Below the pieces are notes generated by a model. That model made no database searches. It was not told the DNA's origin and worked only from the letters and a program-made list of their open reading frames with translations. A stretch of DNA of 64,000 nt, from the NCBI GenBank assembly GCA_017979445.1, contig CM030715.1, positions 26,589,169 to 26,653,168 of the forward strand. Reading direction: 5' to 3'. Positions 1-10,352 of the stretch are shown piece after piece. Positions within the stretch are counted from its first letter, which is position 1. Every line of letters begins with the position of its first letter. Source of the DNA: Akebia trifoliata. Its lineage: Eukaryota > Streptophyta > Magnoliopsida > Ranunculales > Lardizabalaceae. Both the position numbers and the translations under genes were made by a program.

Positions 1-1931
1 TTTACTTAGGGACTCATGTTCGGTAACATCCTTTAAAGGCGCCATGCGCCATCTACCCACGTATTCGGTCAAGACGTTGTGGCAAGTTAGATGACTCATA
101 CAAGGCATTGCACGTTATATAAATCACTTACGCTCAAGGAGATGCCGTGCATATCCCTACGATCAAAATACATCTTGTGTATTCGGTGATATACTTCAAG
201 GTGTCATGTACTACCTACACCACGTGTTTGGTCAAGCACCGTGACAACGAAGTAACCCATACAAGGCGCCTTATGTTATCCACACCACTTAAGTTTTAAA
301 AGAACGCCATGTGTTTTTTTACAATCAAAATACATTGTGTGTCACCGTTCAACATGAGATGCCGTGCACTCTTCTCTTGTAAGCATAAATATGTTCATAG
401 CGCCATGCGCTCTCATTTCAGTAATGAGTACGAATATGTTAACTAGCGTCGTGCATTCTCACTTTTTGAGATACACCACATGTACGCACTTATGGCGTCG
501 GGCACACTCATCCGCATTTCCATGCGAATACACCACGTATATTCTTAGATGGTGCCGTGCGCTTTTGACCTTAATCTATCTCCAACTTTTCTTTAGGTAC
601 TGAAAGACTTACGAGTAAAGCTACCTGTCTGAAATTATTATTAAAAGATGATTGGCTATAGAAACTCCGGAATACGCGTCGTAAGACTACAAGAAATGCA
701 CTCACAAAACGCGTAGGGGACTATCAAATGTTGAACGGTGTGGAAAGGTCCTTAATACATATTCGATGATAATGATTACAAAGACTTAAAGGTCTCACTA
801 AGCTCGTGAAGTAATCGTGTAAACCATGTTGAGTTTAGACAAGATGAAGACAAGGTGTTACAACGATGAACTATGCATGTGCGGTCTCCGAGGAACCATA
901 CAAACATAATTAAAGAAAAGGAAAAATAAAAAGAAAGATAATACACGATTTGTTCACGGGATTCGTCCCAATCTGAACTACGTCCCTAAGCTCCGAGGAG
1001 CCATTCTACTATTCTTAAAACTATTACATGATTTACAAAACATGAGGTTACAGAGCGAAAGTGGGGAAGAGAAAGAGAAAGAGCTCCCTTATGAGAAAAT
1101 GAAATCCCTCTTCAATGACAGCTTCGTGCTCCTTTTATAGGTAAGAGGAGAAAAATATCTCCTTAGTGGTTGCGACTGGTCACTGTCAGGTCCAAGGTAT
1201 GGTCATATCCATTCATGGTGAACGTGGCATGTCTCCTCCAAGTCCAAGGTAAGGTTACGCTTCTACTCGTGTCAAGAGCCTGTAAGCAACAATATATCAG
1301 AATCCTGTGACATGTCAATCATTCATGTGGTAGCCATGGTGACTTAATGAGGGGATTATACTCAAGGTGTTAGAACATGTCATTATTTCGAGGTCTCATG
1401 GTCAGAGCTCCTTATGATGTCATGTGGTAGTTTCAAAGGTGACACGTAATGATTCTAATGATGCCACATAACGGCCTCAAAAGCAACAAGCGTTCACCAC
1501 GTGGCGACTTTATTACGTATATATACATTAGTTTCCTGCGCACCGCAGAATATTAGTCTCTATATGATCATGCGGTGTGCATTCCGATGCTTCGTCACTC
1601 CTATAGCAAGCCATGCTCCATAACACTTTTAGAGATAAGTCGTTCTCATTCAAATGATGCACCCGAAACCTTTTCAAAACAATCTTTAATGTAATATTTA
1701 GTATAGAGCGCATGGCACCACCTGGTTATTGCATACAATACATTCACTAGGAGGGCACTCGATGCCTCGTTAAGCGAACAAGTACTAGAACCTCTACGTG
1801 AGTAAGGCGCACTGTGCTTTGTATAAAATACACACAGTGCATTAGGCCAAGAGCGCACAGTGCCCAATTTGGTGAATGAGCACCAAGTTCTCTACGTGAG
1901 TAAGGCACACTGTGCCGTTTAGCAATGCATT
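1..1931. repeat. Degenerate GCGCC/GTGCGC-rich repeat tract, left part
   Basis: No gene is supported here. The tract is built from diverged copies of short phrases such as GCGCCATGCGCC, CACCGTGCGC and AAGGCGCACTGTGCC, spaced irregularly. The clearest tandem pair has a period near 163 bp: the phrase CACGTATTCGGTCAAG at 58 recurs as CACGTGTTTGGTCAAG at 221, followed each time by CATACAAGGC and ATCAAAATACAT. Near 1796-1920 another pair of imperfect units carries GTGAGTAAGGCGCACTGTGC. The same motifs resume at 6999-7260, beyond the gypsy element, so that element was inserted into this tract. The nature of the tract (old satellite or old LTR arrays) is unknown. Its short open frames are too GC-skewed and repetitive to be genes. 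Confidence 0.6.
950..1300 (-). repeat. Possible LTR fragment with minus-strand TATA box
   Basis: Read on the minus strand, this stretch has a TATA-like box (CTATAAAAGG, the complement of 1131-1140) followed by a GAGCACGAAGC segment and a GAAGAGGGAT stretch. This resembles the U3/R part of plant LTRs. No ends or target duplications could be defined. It may be part of the surrounding repeat rather than a separate insertion. Confidence 0.3.
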
Positions 1932-1936
1932 GTTTG
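1932..1936. repeat. Target site duplication GTTTG (left)
   Basis: GTTTG stands directly before the TG of the 5' LTR, and the identical 5-mer stands at 6994-6998 directly after the CA of the 3' LTR. A perfect 5-bp duplication is typical for Ty3/gypsy integration and fixes both element borders. Confidence 0.92.
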
Positions 1937-2280
1937 TGATACACCGAGAAGATCCTCTAGGATTCCCAAGACAAATCCCAAGTTTTAGCTTAGGATTGAA
2001 TTGTTCTTTTCTAATTTATTGTTTTGAATTTTATTTATTGCTTGGTCATAGTCATAGGTGGTTAGTCATCTCCAAAATAATAGCTAAGTCATGGTCTTGA
2101 CTAGCTGAAGTCTAGGAGTCAGTTTAGCTATTGAGTTGATGTAATGAAACTCTATTTAAAGAGTTTATTGGGAGCAAAATAGGGACGTTAAGAATTTTAT
2201 TCAAACTTGTGGTTGTCTTTCACCCAAAGAAAGTCGAGTTTACTGAATGTTTTTCATTGTAATCTGACTGGGACCAATCA
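1937..2280 (+). repeat. 5' LTR of the gypsy element
   Basis: It starts TGATACACCGAG and ends GGGACCAATCA. It aligns over its full length with 6648-6993. The terminal TGATA...(T/A)ATCA forms a short inverted repeat, as expected for LTR ends. Confidence 0.95.
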
Positions 2281-2281
2281 T

Positions 2282-2293
2282 TGGTATCAGAGT
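2282..2293 (+). other. Primer binding site for initiator tRNA-Met
   Basis: TGGTATCAGAGT begins two bases after the 5' LTR. It is complementary to the 3' end of plant initiator tRNA-Met, apart from the final base of the 12-mer. This primer is usual for plant gypsy elements. Confidence 0.9.
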
Positions 2294-2297
2294 TACA

Positions 2298-3314
2298 ATG
2301 ACAACCAACAAAGAGCGCATTGAAATGTTAGAGCAGGGAGTGGAAGGCTTACAGGATGAGGTGCAGCGGCTTGGACTCGGAATAAACGATCATATGCACC
2401 GGCTGGAGGAGTCTTTGAAAGCTTTATCCGATGTTCTTCTCTCCTCAAAGACAACTTACTCTTCGCACTCGGTGAAATAGGGACACATGTATCAATACCA
2501 ACATGACGAAACAAGAAGTTCTCGTCTGAACATACCCCCTCTTCGAACCAAAATCAAGTTTCTGCGATTTGCAAGGGACAATCCAACGGAGTGGTTCAAT
2601 AGAGTAGCACAGTTCTTTGAATTTCAAAGAACTCCTGAAGATCAAAAGGTGAGCTTGGCATCTTTCCACATGGAAGGTGAAGCAAACCAGTGGTGGCAAT
2701 GGTTGAATTGGACATACAAGGAAGAAAATCAAACAGTGACTTGGACTATGTTTGCTGACGAGTTGTGGGCATGGTTCGGTCTTACAGATGGAGAAGACCT
2801 TGACGAAGCTCTCTCACATATAAAACAAAGTGGTTCTTTTCGAGATTATCAAAGAGAATTCGAGAAATTGGGCAATCAAGTACATGGGTAGACTCAAAAG
2901 GATCTCGTTGGAACTTTCATGGGCAGATTAAAACCGGAGATAGCTGATGGGATACAAATGTTCAAGCTAAAAACGTTAAAAGAGGCCATCAGTTTAGCTA
3001 GGACCAGAAATGAACTACTTACACAACAAAGGAGGTTTGCTCGCCCAATCCCACAAAATCGCCCTCAGGCAACCGTCACTCCGATCAATCAAAGAACAGC
3101 GATAGCTCCTAAGCAATTGGGCTGGGAAGAGATGCAAAAACGACGAGCTCAAGGGCTATATTTCAGTTGCAACGAACGATTCACACCAAGTCATAAATGC
3201 CAGGGACCTAGACTGCTACTCATCGAAAGCCACGATAATGTTCAGGATAAAGAAGAAGAGGCAGAAAAAGAAGTAACAGAGAAGATGAACTTGAAGTTTC
3301 TATACAAGCCTTGA
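2298..3314 (+). pseudogene. gag pseudogene of the gypsy element
   Basis: All three open stretches (2298-2480, 2487-2891, 2919-3314) lie in one frame, interrupted by TAG at 2478 and 2889 and ending with TGA at 3312. The first stretch is a short coiled-coil-like N-terminus. The second is a retrotransposon gag core: it contains WFNRVAQFFEFQ, the SFHMEGEANQWW segment, and an FRDYQREFEKLGNQV region. The third has an Arg/Pro/Gln-rich nucleic-acid-binding stretch and a reduced zinc knuckle (C-x10-C with His, CNERFTPSHKC). The normal product packages element RNA in cytoplasmic particles. The protease frame follows with overlap at 3311, so a gag-pol polyprotein was the original arrangement. With two internal stops no full-length gag can be made. 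Confidence 0.9.
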
Positions 3315-3858
3315 CGGGATGGGCATCTTCACAGACCATGCGAGTAGTTACCACCATCAAGTCCCAACCAATAATGGTGTTAATCGATAGTGGATCTACA
3401 CACAATTTTCTGAGCGACAAAGTGGCTAGAATATTGCGACTTCCAGTGGTTCCTACGAAGTCCTCACAGTCCATGTCGCCAATGGAGAGCGACTCTTGTG
3501 TCAAGTGTGATTTGAGAAGGCAACGATAAATTTACAAGGCATTCCATTCTCTCTTACTTTTTACTCTTTGCCATTAATAGGACTAGACATGGTGTTGGGA
3601 ATACAATGGTTGGAGATGTTGGGGTTTGTAGTTTGTAACTGGAAGCACCTAACCATGGATTTCAATTGGGAGAATCAAGCATGAAGACTACAAGGGATAC
3701 AAAGGCCCATTCAAGCTACTTCACTTGAGACCATTGCAAAGGAGCACCGACAGGGTCAAATGGTTTTTGCTGTATATGTTCAAAAACTGGAATAATCTCC
3801 CTGGGTTGGTCTTCAACCGGATACACAACAAATTTTAAGCGAGTTTGAGGACATCTTT
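3311..3858 (+). pseudogene. Retrotransposon aspartic protease pseudogene
   Basis: The active-site triad of a retroviral-type aspartic protease is visible as VLIDSGSTHNF in the frame open from 3311 to 3529. The frame then breaks near 3455: the homologous continuation, including the GLDMVLGIQWLE segment, lies in the pol frame (3538 onward). That frame carries TGA at 3508, TGA at 3682, TAA at 3793 and TAA at 3859. The enzyme would have cut the gag-pol polyprotein. A frameshift plus four stops makes this copy dead. Confidence 0.85.
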
Positions 3859-3861
3859 TAA

Positions 3862-5436
3862 GAACCCTCTAAGCTGCCTTCACTGCAAGAAATCGACCAT
3901 CATATACCTCTCAAGGAAGGAACCCAGCCCATCAATGTTCGACCATATCGGTATGCGCATTTTCAAAAGGTAAAAATTGATAAACAAGTGCAGGCAATGC
4001 TGGACGTAGGAATCATCCGATCAAACACTTGTCCATTTTCATCCCCTGTCCTTTTGGTGAAAAAGAAAGATGATATTTGGAGGTTTTGCACGGATTACAA
4101 AGCACTAAACGCAGCTACGATTAAAGATCAATTTCCTATTCCAACAGTGGACAACATGTTGGATGAGTTGTACGAAGCTACTTATTTTACTAAGCTGGAT
4201 CTTCGGGCTGGTTATCATCAGGTACGAGTACATGCTCCCGACATTCCAAAAACTACATTTAGGACGCATAATGGACACTGTGAGTATCTTGTTATGCCCT
4301 TTGGCTTATGTAACGCTCCATCTACTTTTCAAGCCATAATGAACTCTATTTTTCGCCCTTACCTCCGAAAATTCATATTAGTTTTCTTTGACGATATATT
4401 AGTCTATAGTCCTACATGGGAATTGCATTTAACTCATGTGAGGAAAACATTAGAGATTTTAAAGAAACACAGCTTCTTAGTCAAGGTAACCAAATGTGAC
4501 TTTAGTAAGCAGGAATTGGATTATTTGGGCCATATTGTGACAAATCAAGGTGTCAAGGTAGATGGTAAGAAGATTAATGGTATAGTCGCATGGCCACAAC
4601 CCACAAATATTACTGAATTGTGTGGCTTTTTAGGCTTGACAGGATATTACAAGAAATTTGTCCGGAATTATAGAGTACTAGCTCGTCCTCTCACCCACTT
4701 GCTCAAAAAGGGGAATTTCAAATGGGATGAAGATGTTATTGCTGCATTCACAATGCTCAAACAAGCTATGACGACCACACCCAATTTTGCTATGCCTAAT
4801 TTCAATAAGCCATTCACCATCGAGACTGATGCTTATGAGGATGGAATTGGAACTATTCTAACTTAGCAAGGAAGACCAATTGCATACATGAGTCGAGCTT
4901 TGGGGGTTACTAAACGTACCTGGTCAATCTATGCCAAAGAGATGTTAGCAATTGTGGAGGCCATTCGGACTTGGAGACCATACATCTTGGGTCGAAAGTT
5001 TTTCATTCAAACCGACCAACGCAGTCTCAAATATTTTTTGGAGCAACGAGTAGCCACTTCTGAGCAACAAAAATGGGTCGCTAAACTTCTTGGATACGAC
5101 TATGAGATAATATATCGACCCGGGAAAGAAAATTCAGCGGTAGATGCCTTGTCTCGCCACCCCAATAGCCCTCTCCTCAACCCAATATTTATTTCACAAG
5201 TTTCTTTATGGGATGACATTCGAAAGGCAGTAGAAACTGATTTGTACATGAAAAAAATATTCCAACGGGCAGCAAATAATCCTACTGGAAATTATGTAGT
5301 GAAGAATGAGCTGTGTTGTTACAAGCAACGGGTGGTGGTTCCAACTGCATTGCGGGATCAGTTGCTCCAAGAGTTTCATGACAGTAAGGTGGTTGGACAT
5401 TCTAGAGTTTTAAGAACTTTCAAGAGACTAGCACTA
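3862..5436 (+). pseudogene. Reverse transcriptase-RNase H pseudogene
   Basis: The reverse transcriptase is open from about 3862 to 4863 (the first ATG at 3988 is internal to the domain). It shows the PVLLVKKKDD, FTKLDLRAGYHQ, MPFGLCNAPSTFQ and YLGHIV blocks. The catalytic box reads VFFDDILVYS, keeping both aspartates. A TAG at 4864-4866 interrupts the start of RNase H, which then continues in the same frame to 5436. It shows the YAKEMLAIVEAIRTWR and FFIQTDQRSLKYFLEQ blocks and the DALSR motif. The next in-frame TAG (5437-5439) separates it from integrase. These domains copy element RNA into DNA in the virus-like particle. Only two stops break nearly 1.6 kb, so decay is modest. Confidence 0.92.
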
Positions 5437-5439
5437 TAG

Positions 5440-6581
5440 TTTTATTGGCCTTCTATGCATAAATATGTCCAAGATTACATTCAACAATGTGCAACCTGCC
5501 AAAAGATAAAATCTAAGACACTAGCACCAGCTGGATTGCTCCAACCACTCCCAATTCCTTTTCTAGTTTGGGATGACATCTCCTTAGATTTTGTCGAAGG
5601 ATTGCCGTCTTTACATGGCAAGGATAGTATCATGGTGGTCGTGGATAAGCTTAGTAAGTACACTCATTTCATTGCTTTATCTCATCCTTTCTCTACGAAA
5701 ATTATTGCTAAAAGGTTTGTGAAAAATGTTATTAAACGTCATGGAATGCCGAAGTCCATCATTAGTGATCGAGACCCCATTTTTGTAAGCAAAATTTGGC
5801 AGGAGTTTTTTACCATGTCGGGTACTAAGTTGAAGCTAAGTTCAGCTTATCATCCTCAGATGGATGGACAAATGAAAGTGGTGAACCGTTGTCTAGAACA
5901 TATCTGCGATGTTCCGTCCATCAATGGTCTCGAAAATGGTATAGCTATTTGCCATGGGCAGAGTATTGGTATAACACCACCTATCATTGCTCAACCAGGA
6001 TGACACCATTTCAAGCCTTATATGGTCGCCTTCCTCCATTAATTCCTCATTAAGCAGATGGGTTGTTTCATGTTAATGAGGTCGATCAAAGTCTCCTTAC
6101 TCGGGATGAAGTATTGCAGCAATTGAAAACAAATTTGGAGTTAGCTGCCACTAGAATGAAACATGTGGCTGATCAAAAGAGAAGAGAAGTGGAGTTTCAA
6201 CTAGGAGATTTGGTGCTACTTAAACTGCACCCATACTGCCAGCACTCCGTGTTCAAACGCGTTCATAAAAAACTTGCTAATCGTTTCTATAGCCCATTTC
6301 CAGTAGAGCAGAAGTTGAGCGAGGTAGCATATTGTCTCTATTTACCTCCTGAAGCTAAGATTCACCCGGTGTTTCATGTTTCTCTCTTAAAGAAGTATGT
6401 GGGTACTTCTCTGCCTGCAATTGTCAACCTACCACCAATTTCTGATGAAGGACAGATCCAAGTTGAACCTGAGAAGGTGGTCATTACAAGATGGATCAAG
6501 CGTGGTACCAAGTTTATTGAAGAAAGTTTGGTGCAGTGGAAAATTTTTCCTGTAGAAGATGCTACTTGGGAGGATACGTAG
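5440..6581 (+). pseudogene. Integrase pseudogene with GPY/F-like region and chromodomain-like tail
   Basis: The zinc-binding part is split by the TAG at 5437: a GHSRVLRTF block lies before it and YIQQCATCQKIKSK after it. The catalytic core retains the first two aspartates (LDFVEGLP and ISDRDPIF). The third position, normally Glu, is Lys in this copy (AAA at 5875-5877, within GQMKVVNR). A frameshift between about 5900 and 5937 moves the coding sense to another frame, which meets TAA at 6051-6053 and stays open from 6063 to 6581. That last part has a GDLVLLKLHPY block, the IHPVFHVSLLKKYV segment and a chromodomain-like end (VQWKIFPVEDATWED). Chromodomains direct chromovirus integration to particular chromatin. 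The product cannot be made or be catalytic. Confidence 0.9.
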
Positions 6582-6627
6582 ATGCTCAAACAGCAATTTC
6601 TTGCATTGAACCTTGAGGACAAGGTTC

Positions 6628-6644
6628 CACTTGGGGGGGGCAAG
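6628..6644 (+). other. Polypurine tract
   Basis: A run of eight G (6633-6640) lies a few bases before the 3' LTR. This is the expected position for the plus-strand primer. Confidence 0.85.
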
Positions 6645-6647
6645 TAT

Positions 6648-6993
6648 TGATACACTGAGAAGATCCTCCAGGATTCCCAAGAAAAATCCCAAGTTTTTAG
6701 CTTAGGATTGAATTTTTCTTTTTCTAATTTATTATTTTGAATTTTATTTATTGCTTGGTCATAGTCATAGGTGGTTAGTCATCTCCAGAATAATAGCTAA
6801 GTCATGGTCTTGACTCGCTGAAGTCTTGGAGTCAATTTAGCTATTGAGTTGATGTAATGAAACTCTATTCAAAGAGATTATTGGGAGCAGAATAGAGACG
6901 TTAAGAATTTTATTCAAACTTGTGGTTGTCTTTCACCCAAAGAAAGTCGAGTTTATTAAATGTTTTTCATTGTAATCTGACTGGGACCTATCA
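6648..6993 (+). repeat. 3' LTR of the gypsy element
   Basis: It starts TGATACACTGAG and ends GGGACCTATCA. Most differences from the 5' LTR are transitions. It is followed by the GTTTG target duplication at 6994-6998. Confidence 0.95.
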
Positions 6994-6998
6994 GTTTG

Positions 6999-7260
6999 AT
7001 AGTGATCAGCGCCTCAATGAACATGAATGAGAATCAAGTCATCTACGCAAGTAAGGCGCACGGTGCCTTGTCTAAAATACACATGGGGTATTAGTTTAGA
7101 AGCGCTTGGCACCTTGTTGGGTACGAATGAGCTTGGCACCTTCTACTTAAGGGTTGTCTTAGGTAGTCACTACGCTCAAGATGTTAGGGTATTTCCTCAT
7201 GATTGTGTCACCATCCTCAAACTCCTTGATGATGCCACATGACATATGCGTCACCCATAT
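6999..7260. repeat. Degenerate GCGCC-rich repeat tract, right part
   Basis: Phrases such as GTAAGGCGCACGGTGCC and TAAAATACACATGGGG match units at 1796-1920. The end of the segment (CTCAAGATGTTAGGGTATTT through GATGCCACATGACAT) resembles 1360-1470. This is the continuation of the tract split by the gypsy insertion. Confidence 0.6.
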
Positions 7261-7302
7261 CTACAATTACTAGTGTTGATTTCACCAAGCATTTTCAACA
7301 AA

Positions 7303-7506
7303 TTATTGATATAAATTTTTTAATAAAACAAAGAAACTAAGCATTCCAAATATTATCAAGAGTACCTGCAAAAATTGAAGAGCCTTTGCATCTTCTTGTA
7401 GGTTCCAATCATCATGCTTCAAAAAATCAGAGATTTTATTCAGATTAGACGTTAGAGAGAGAGAGGGAAATTGAAAAGATCTTAATTCGTCAACAACTAA
7501 TTTCTT
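7303..7506 (-). other. Possible orphan exon, function unknown
   Basis: On the minus strand a frame of about 50 codons has non-repetitive, protein-like composition (it includes LRSFQFPSLSLTSNL and DFLKHDDWNLQEDAKALQFL). It ends at a good splice donor, TTTTTGCAG then GTACTC, at about 7363. No ATG lies in frame before the upstream stop, so it would have to be an internal exon. A possible acceptor is the TTAG just upstream on the minus strand, near 7519. I do not recognise the protein. The downstream direction (toward lower coordinates) runs into the repeat tract, so any gene would be truncated. This may be chance. Confidence 0.25.
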
Positions 7507-7519
7507 CAAATTGCTAATT

Positions 7520-10352
7520 TTTCAAAAACTACAATTGAAATTACAGATGAGTTGTTTCTAGGGTTTCTAACAGTCAAATTCACTCACTTCATCCATAAGA
7601 GAGATAGAGAGATGTTATTTATACTCACAACATCTCCAACGACAGCAATGCGAACAGAAGAAGAGGAAGAAGAACAACAAGAAGCCATGACCAGACGGTT
7701 CTGATTCCAGGATGTCGAACACGAAGAAGAAGATGGAGGAGAACTACTAAAGAAACAACAGGTACCGGACACGTGCGTTCGCACCCACGTGCGTAACATA
7801 GTCCTATACCTACTTCAGTTGGTCCTCACTTTATCTCCATTCCAATTTCCCAGCAAACATCTTCCAATGTCAAAAAGAAAAAAAAAATAGCTCACAGAAT
7901 CCGGGATCCACCAATCATATGAGGCCGCGTGTATTCTATCCCTCTATTATTCAAAACAATCCAGGAGTTGAGAAAATCGAACGGTTGAGAGAGCTTACAC
8001 ATTAAACCCAAAAAAAAAACTGCTTCAAACTACCACCATAAACACATTTTGTGATATGAGATTGTGATGCAAAAATGATTTTAAAACTCGGTTTCACGTC
8101 TCATCTCGTCCAGGTCCGATATCGAATCGTCTTAAACGAGTTTTTCAATATGTTTCAAATGTCTCAATTAAAAAATAATAAAAAATTGAATGTGAGATAT
8201 TAAATTTTGGTAAAAAAAGTGACTTCTGAGTTGATCTCATTCAGCTCTCATACCTAATTAACTCGAAAGATACGTCTCAATGTCGGACAAGTTTTAAAAT
8301 CATAGATGCAAGATCCTATAGTGGATAACACTTCCCAAATCCCAATAAACAACTCAAATGTTTAATACCAACCACTTTCCCATCTCTTACTCTTAGATGT
8401 GGAATAAGGGAGAACCCATAACCAAGGGGTTTTCAATTTTCATGGAGCAAGAAGAATTTGTAAATAATAGAAGCATCCCAAGAAGCACAAATAAGTATTT
8501 TTATTTTTTATTTTTTATGTTCATCATTTTGAATGCATGGCTCAAGTAACAATTATAATTTCTTTTTTTTTTTTTTTCTTTTTTAAATATATTTTGAAGA
8601 CACCAAGAGTAATTTGGTAGGGTAAGGTTTAAGGATTAAATTAAGAGATGTGAAAGGGAAGAAGATGAAAAATATATAATGCACTCTTGATAGACATGAC
8701 AACCCTTCGATTACAAGAAAAATTGGGTAATGATGTGTTGGTTTTCTTATATCATCAGATACTTTTCCAAAGATTATTTTTAATATTTTTTATTTTCTAA
8801 ACTTCATTTTTATATTGCAGGGGTGACCATCAAAATATGGTAAGCTGGAATTCTTTTTAGAGAAATTTTATTGCAACACCTACTTTTGCTAATGCCACCC
8901 CAATTCATATGAAATCACCAAACAACTAGCAGACATATGGGGTTGGTATTAACAAAAGTTGGTGGAAATAGAAGCTCTCTTCTTTTAATTTTTCTTTTAA
9001 TTCAAAAAAACAAATGAAATTATTATGTGGAAAAGAATTTGTGGAGTTCTTCGGTTGTTGTGTTTCTAATTTCTTTTTCTCTTTTTTTCATTTTGAAATG
9101 AAATGATGAGTTGAGTCTTTTGGTTATAGGAATTTAAAATGACTCATTTTATTTTATTTCATATATTAGGTAATTTTTTATTTCCTTTTATTGTTTAGCA
9201 TTGAACATGTGATATTTTAAGACAAGTAAATTTGGAAGCCTAATCAATACTAATTTTTTTAAATTGAAATTGATGTCTAAATTCAACCAGTTTTTTCTAG
9301 ATTGGGCTATTAATCCATGATGTGAATTGTGTTGGAAAGATCTAAAGGTTGGGAACGCTTCCAAATAAAACTACCTCAACTACTTGAACTACCCCAAACC
9401 TCTCTCTCCCCCCACCCACTTTCTCCATTTCTTTTCCTCTCATGGCATCTCTCTTTCTATTGACATGGAAAAAAGAAAGAACATGATTGTACATTTCTTT
9501 GATTACTATTTTTTTTTCCCAATATGGCTTGGTGAGTTTCTCTTAAAATCTAATTTTCTTAAGATTTTCCCTGTTTGTTTGATTTTTGTGTGTGTGTGTG
9601 TAAAAATATCTATTTATTATATAATAATTTTTGGGTTTTTTTTTTGTTATTTGTTGTTTGTGGGATGGTTTTCTCAACTTAGCCCTGTTTGAAAATGTGT
9701 CTCTGTTTTTTAACACATAAGGAACACGTGCAAGAGCGAATTGTGCAATAGGCACGAGCATTCACTAGTATTTTAATATTTCTTCTCCCAACTTTAATAT
9801 ACCCCTCCACTCCCAAGTTGCATTTTGTGAAACTTGACAATGCCAAATATTTGAGTTCTTCATATACCTCTCTTTCATCCCAACAACCAACATGGATTTA
9901 TTTTCTATTAAATTTCAAAATAATTTCGTCATTCCAATCTTGTTCCACACCCGAAGTCGATGAATGCTAAGACTTCTAGACTCGATAGGAGTACACACTT
10001 TCTTCTAAATAAGTAAATGGATTGAACGATCTAAGAATGAACCACTCCAAAGAAATTTATTTTGAATTGCCTCTATTCTTTTGAGAACACTTAGGATGTA
10101 TTTGATTGCATGAAAAAATAGTAGTAAAAAAATAATTAGGATGAAAAACTTAAATCCATTATTTGATGTTACTTTGAAAAAATAAGAGGGCAAAAAAAAA
10201 AAAAAAAAGAAGAGGAGAAGACGTGGAAGTAACGACGGTAGAGATGAGGAAGAAGAAGGGAGGACTTGGTGGCGGTGTAGCTATTAGATTTTTTAGTCCG
10301 AAGATCAATACTACGTGGATTTGAAGTTGCCACCATTCTTTTTTAGAAAAAT
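7520..10352. other. Gene-free spacer
   Basis: No supported gene. 7600-7760 is purine-rich (GAAGAAGAGGAAG type) and 8562-8582 is a poly-T run. The small open frames (for example 9384-9692) are low-complexity Phe/Leu strings. 10082-10190 holds a TGTATTTGATTGCATG phrase typical of MITE ends, but no matching partner was found. Confidence 0.5.

Larger units (their letters stand above)
1937..6993 (+). mobile_element. Full-length, inactive Ty3/gypsy chromovirus-type LTR retrotransposon
   Basis: This 5,057-bp element has two matching LTRs (344 and 346 bp, both TG...CA), a primer binding site, a polypurine tract and a perfect 5-bp target duplication. The order of domains is gag, protease, reverse transcriptase, RNase H, integrase, then a chromodomain-like tail. 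That order marks Ty3/gypsy, and the tail marks the chromovirus branch. The small size and short LTRs resemble the Reina lineage, but lineage placement is an inference. By hand I count about 16 substitutions and 2 one-base indels between the LTRs, roughly 5% divergence. At an assumed 1.3e-8 substitutions per site per year this gives about 1.8 million years. All coding regions carry stops or frameshifts, so it is non-autonomous today. Confidence 0.95.

Noticed and set aside
7584..7799. Ser-rich minus-strand frame
   Set aside because: Translation of a GAA/GAG-rich purine tract; low complexity, with no splice or start support.
9384..9692. 102-codon open frame
   Set aside because: Phe/Tyr/Leu-rich string from a poly-T and GT-repeat region, with no domain and no exon signals.
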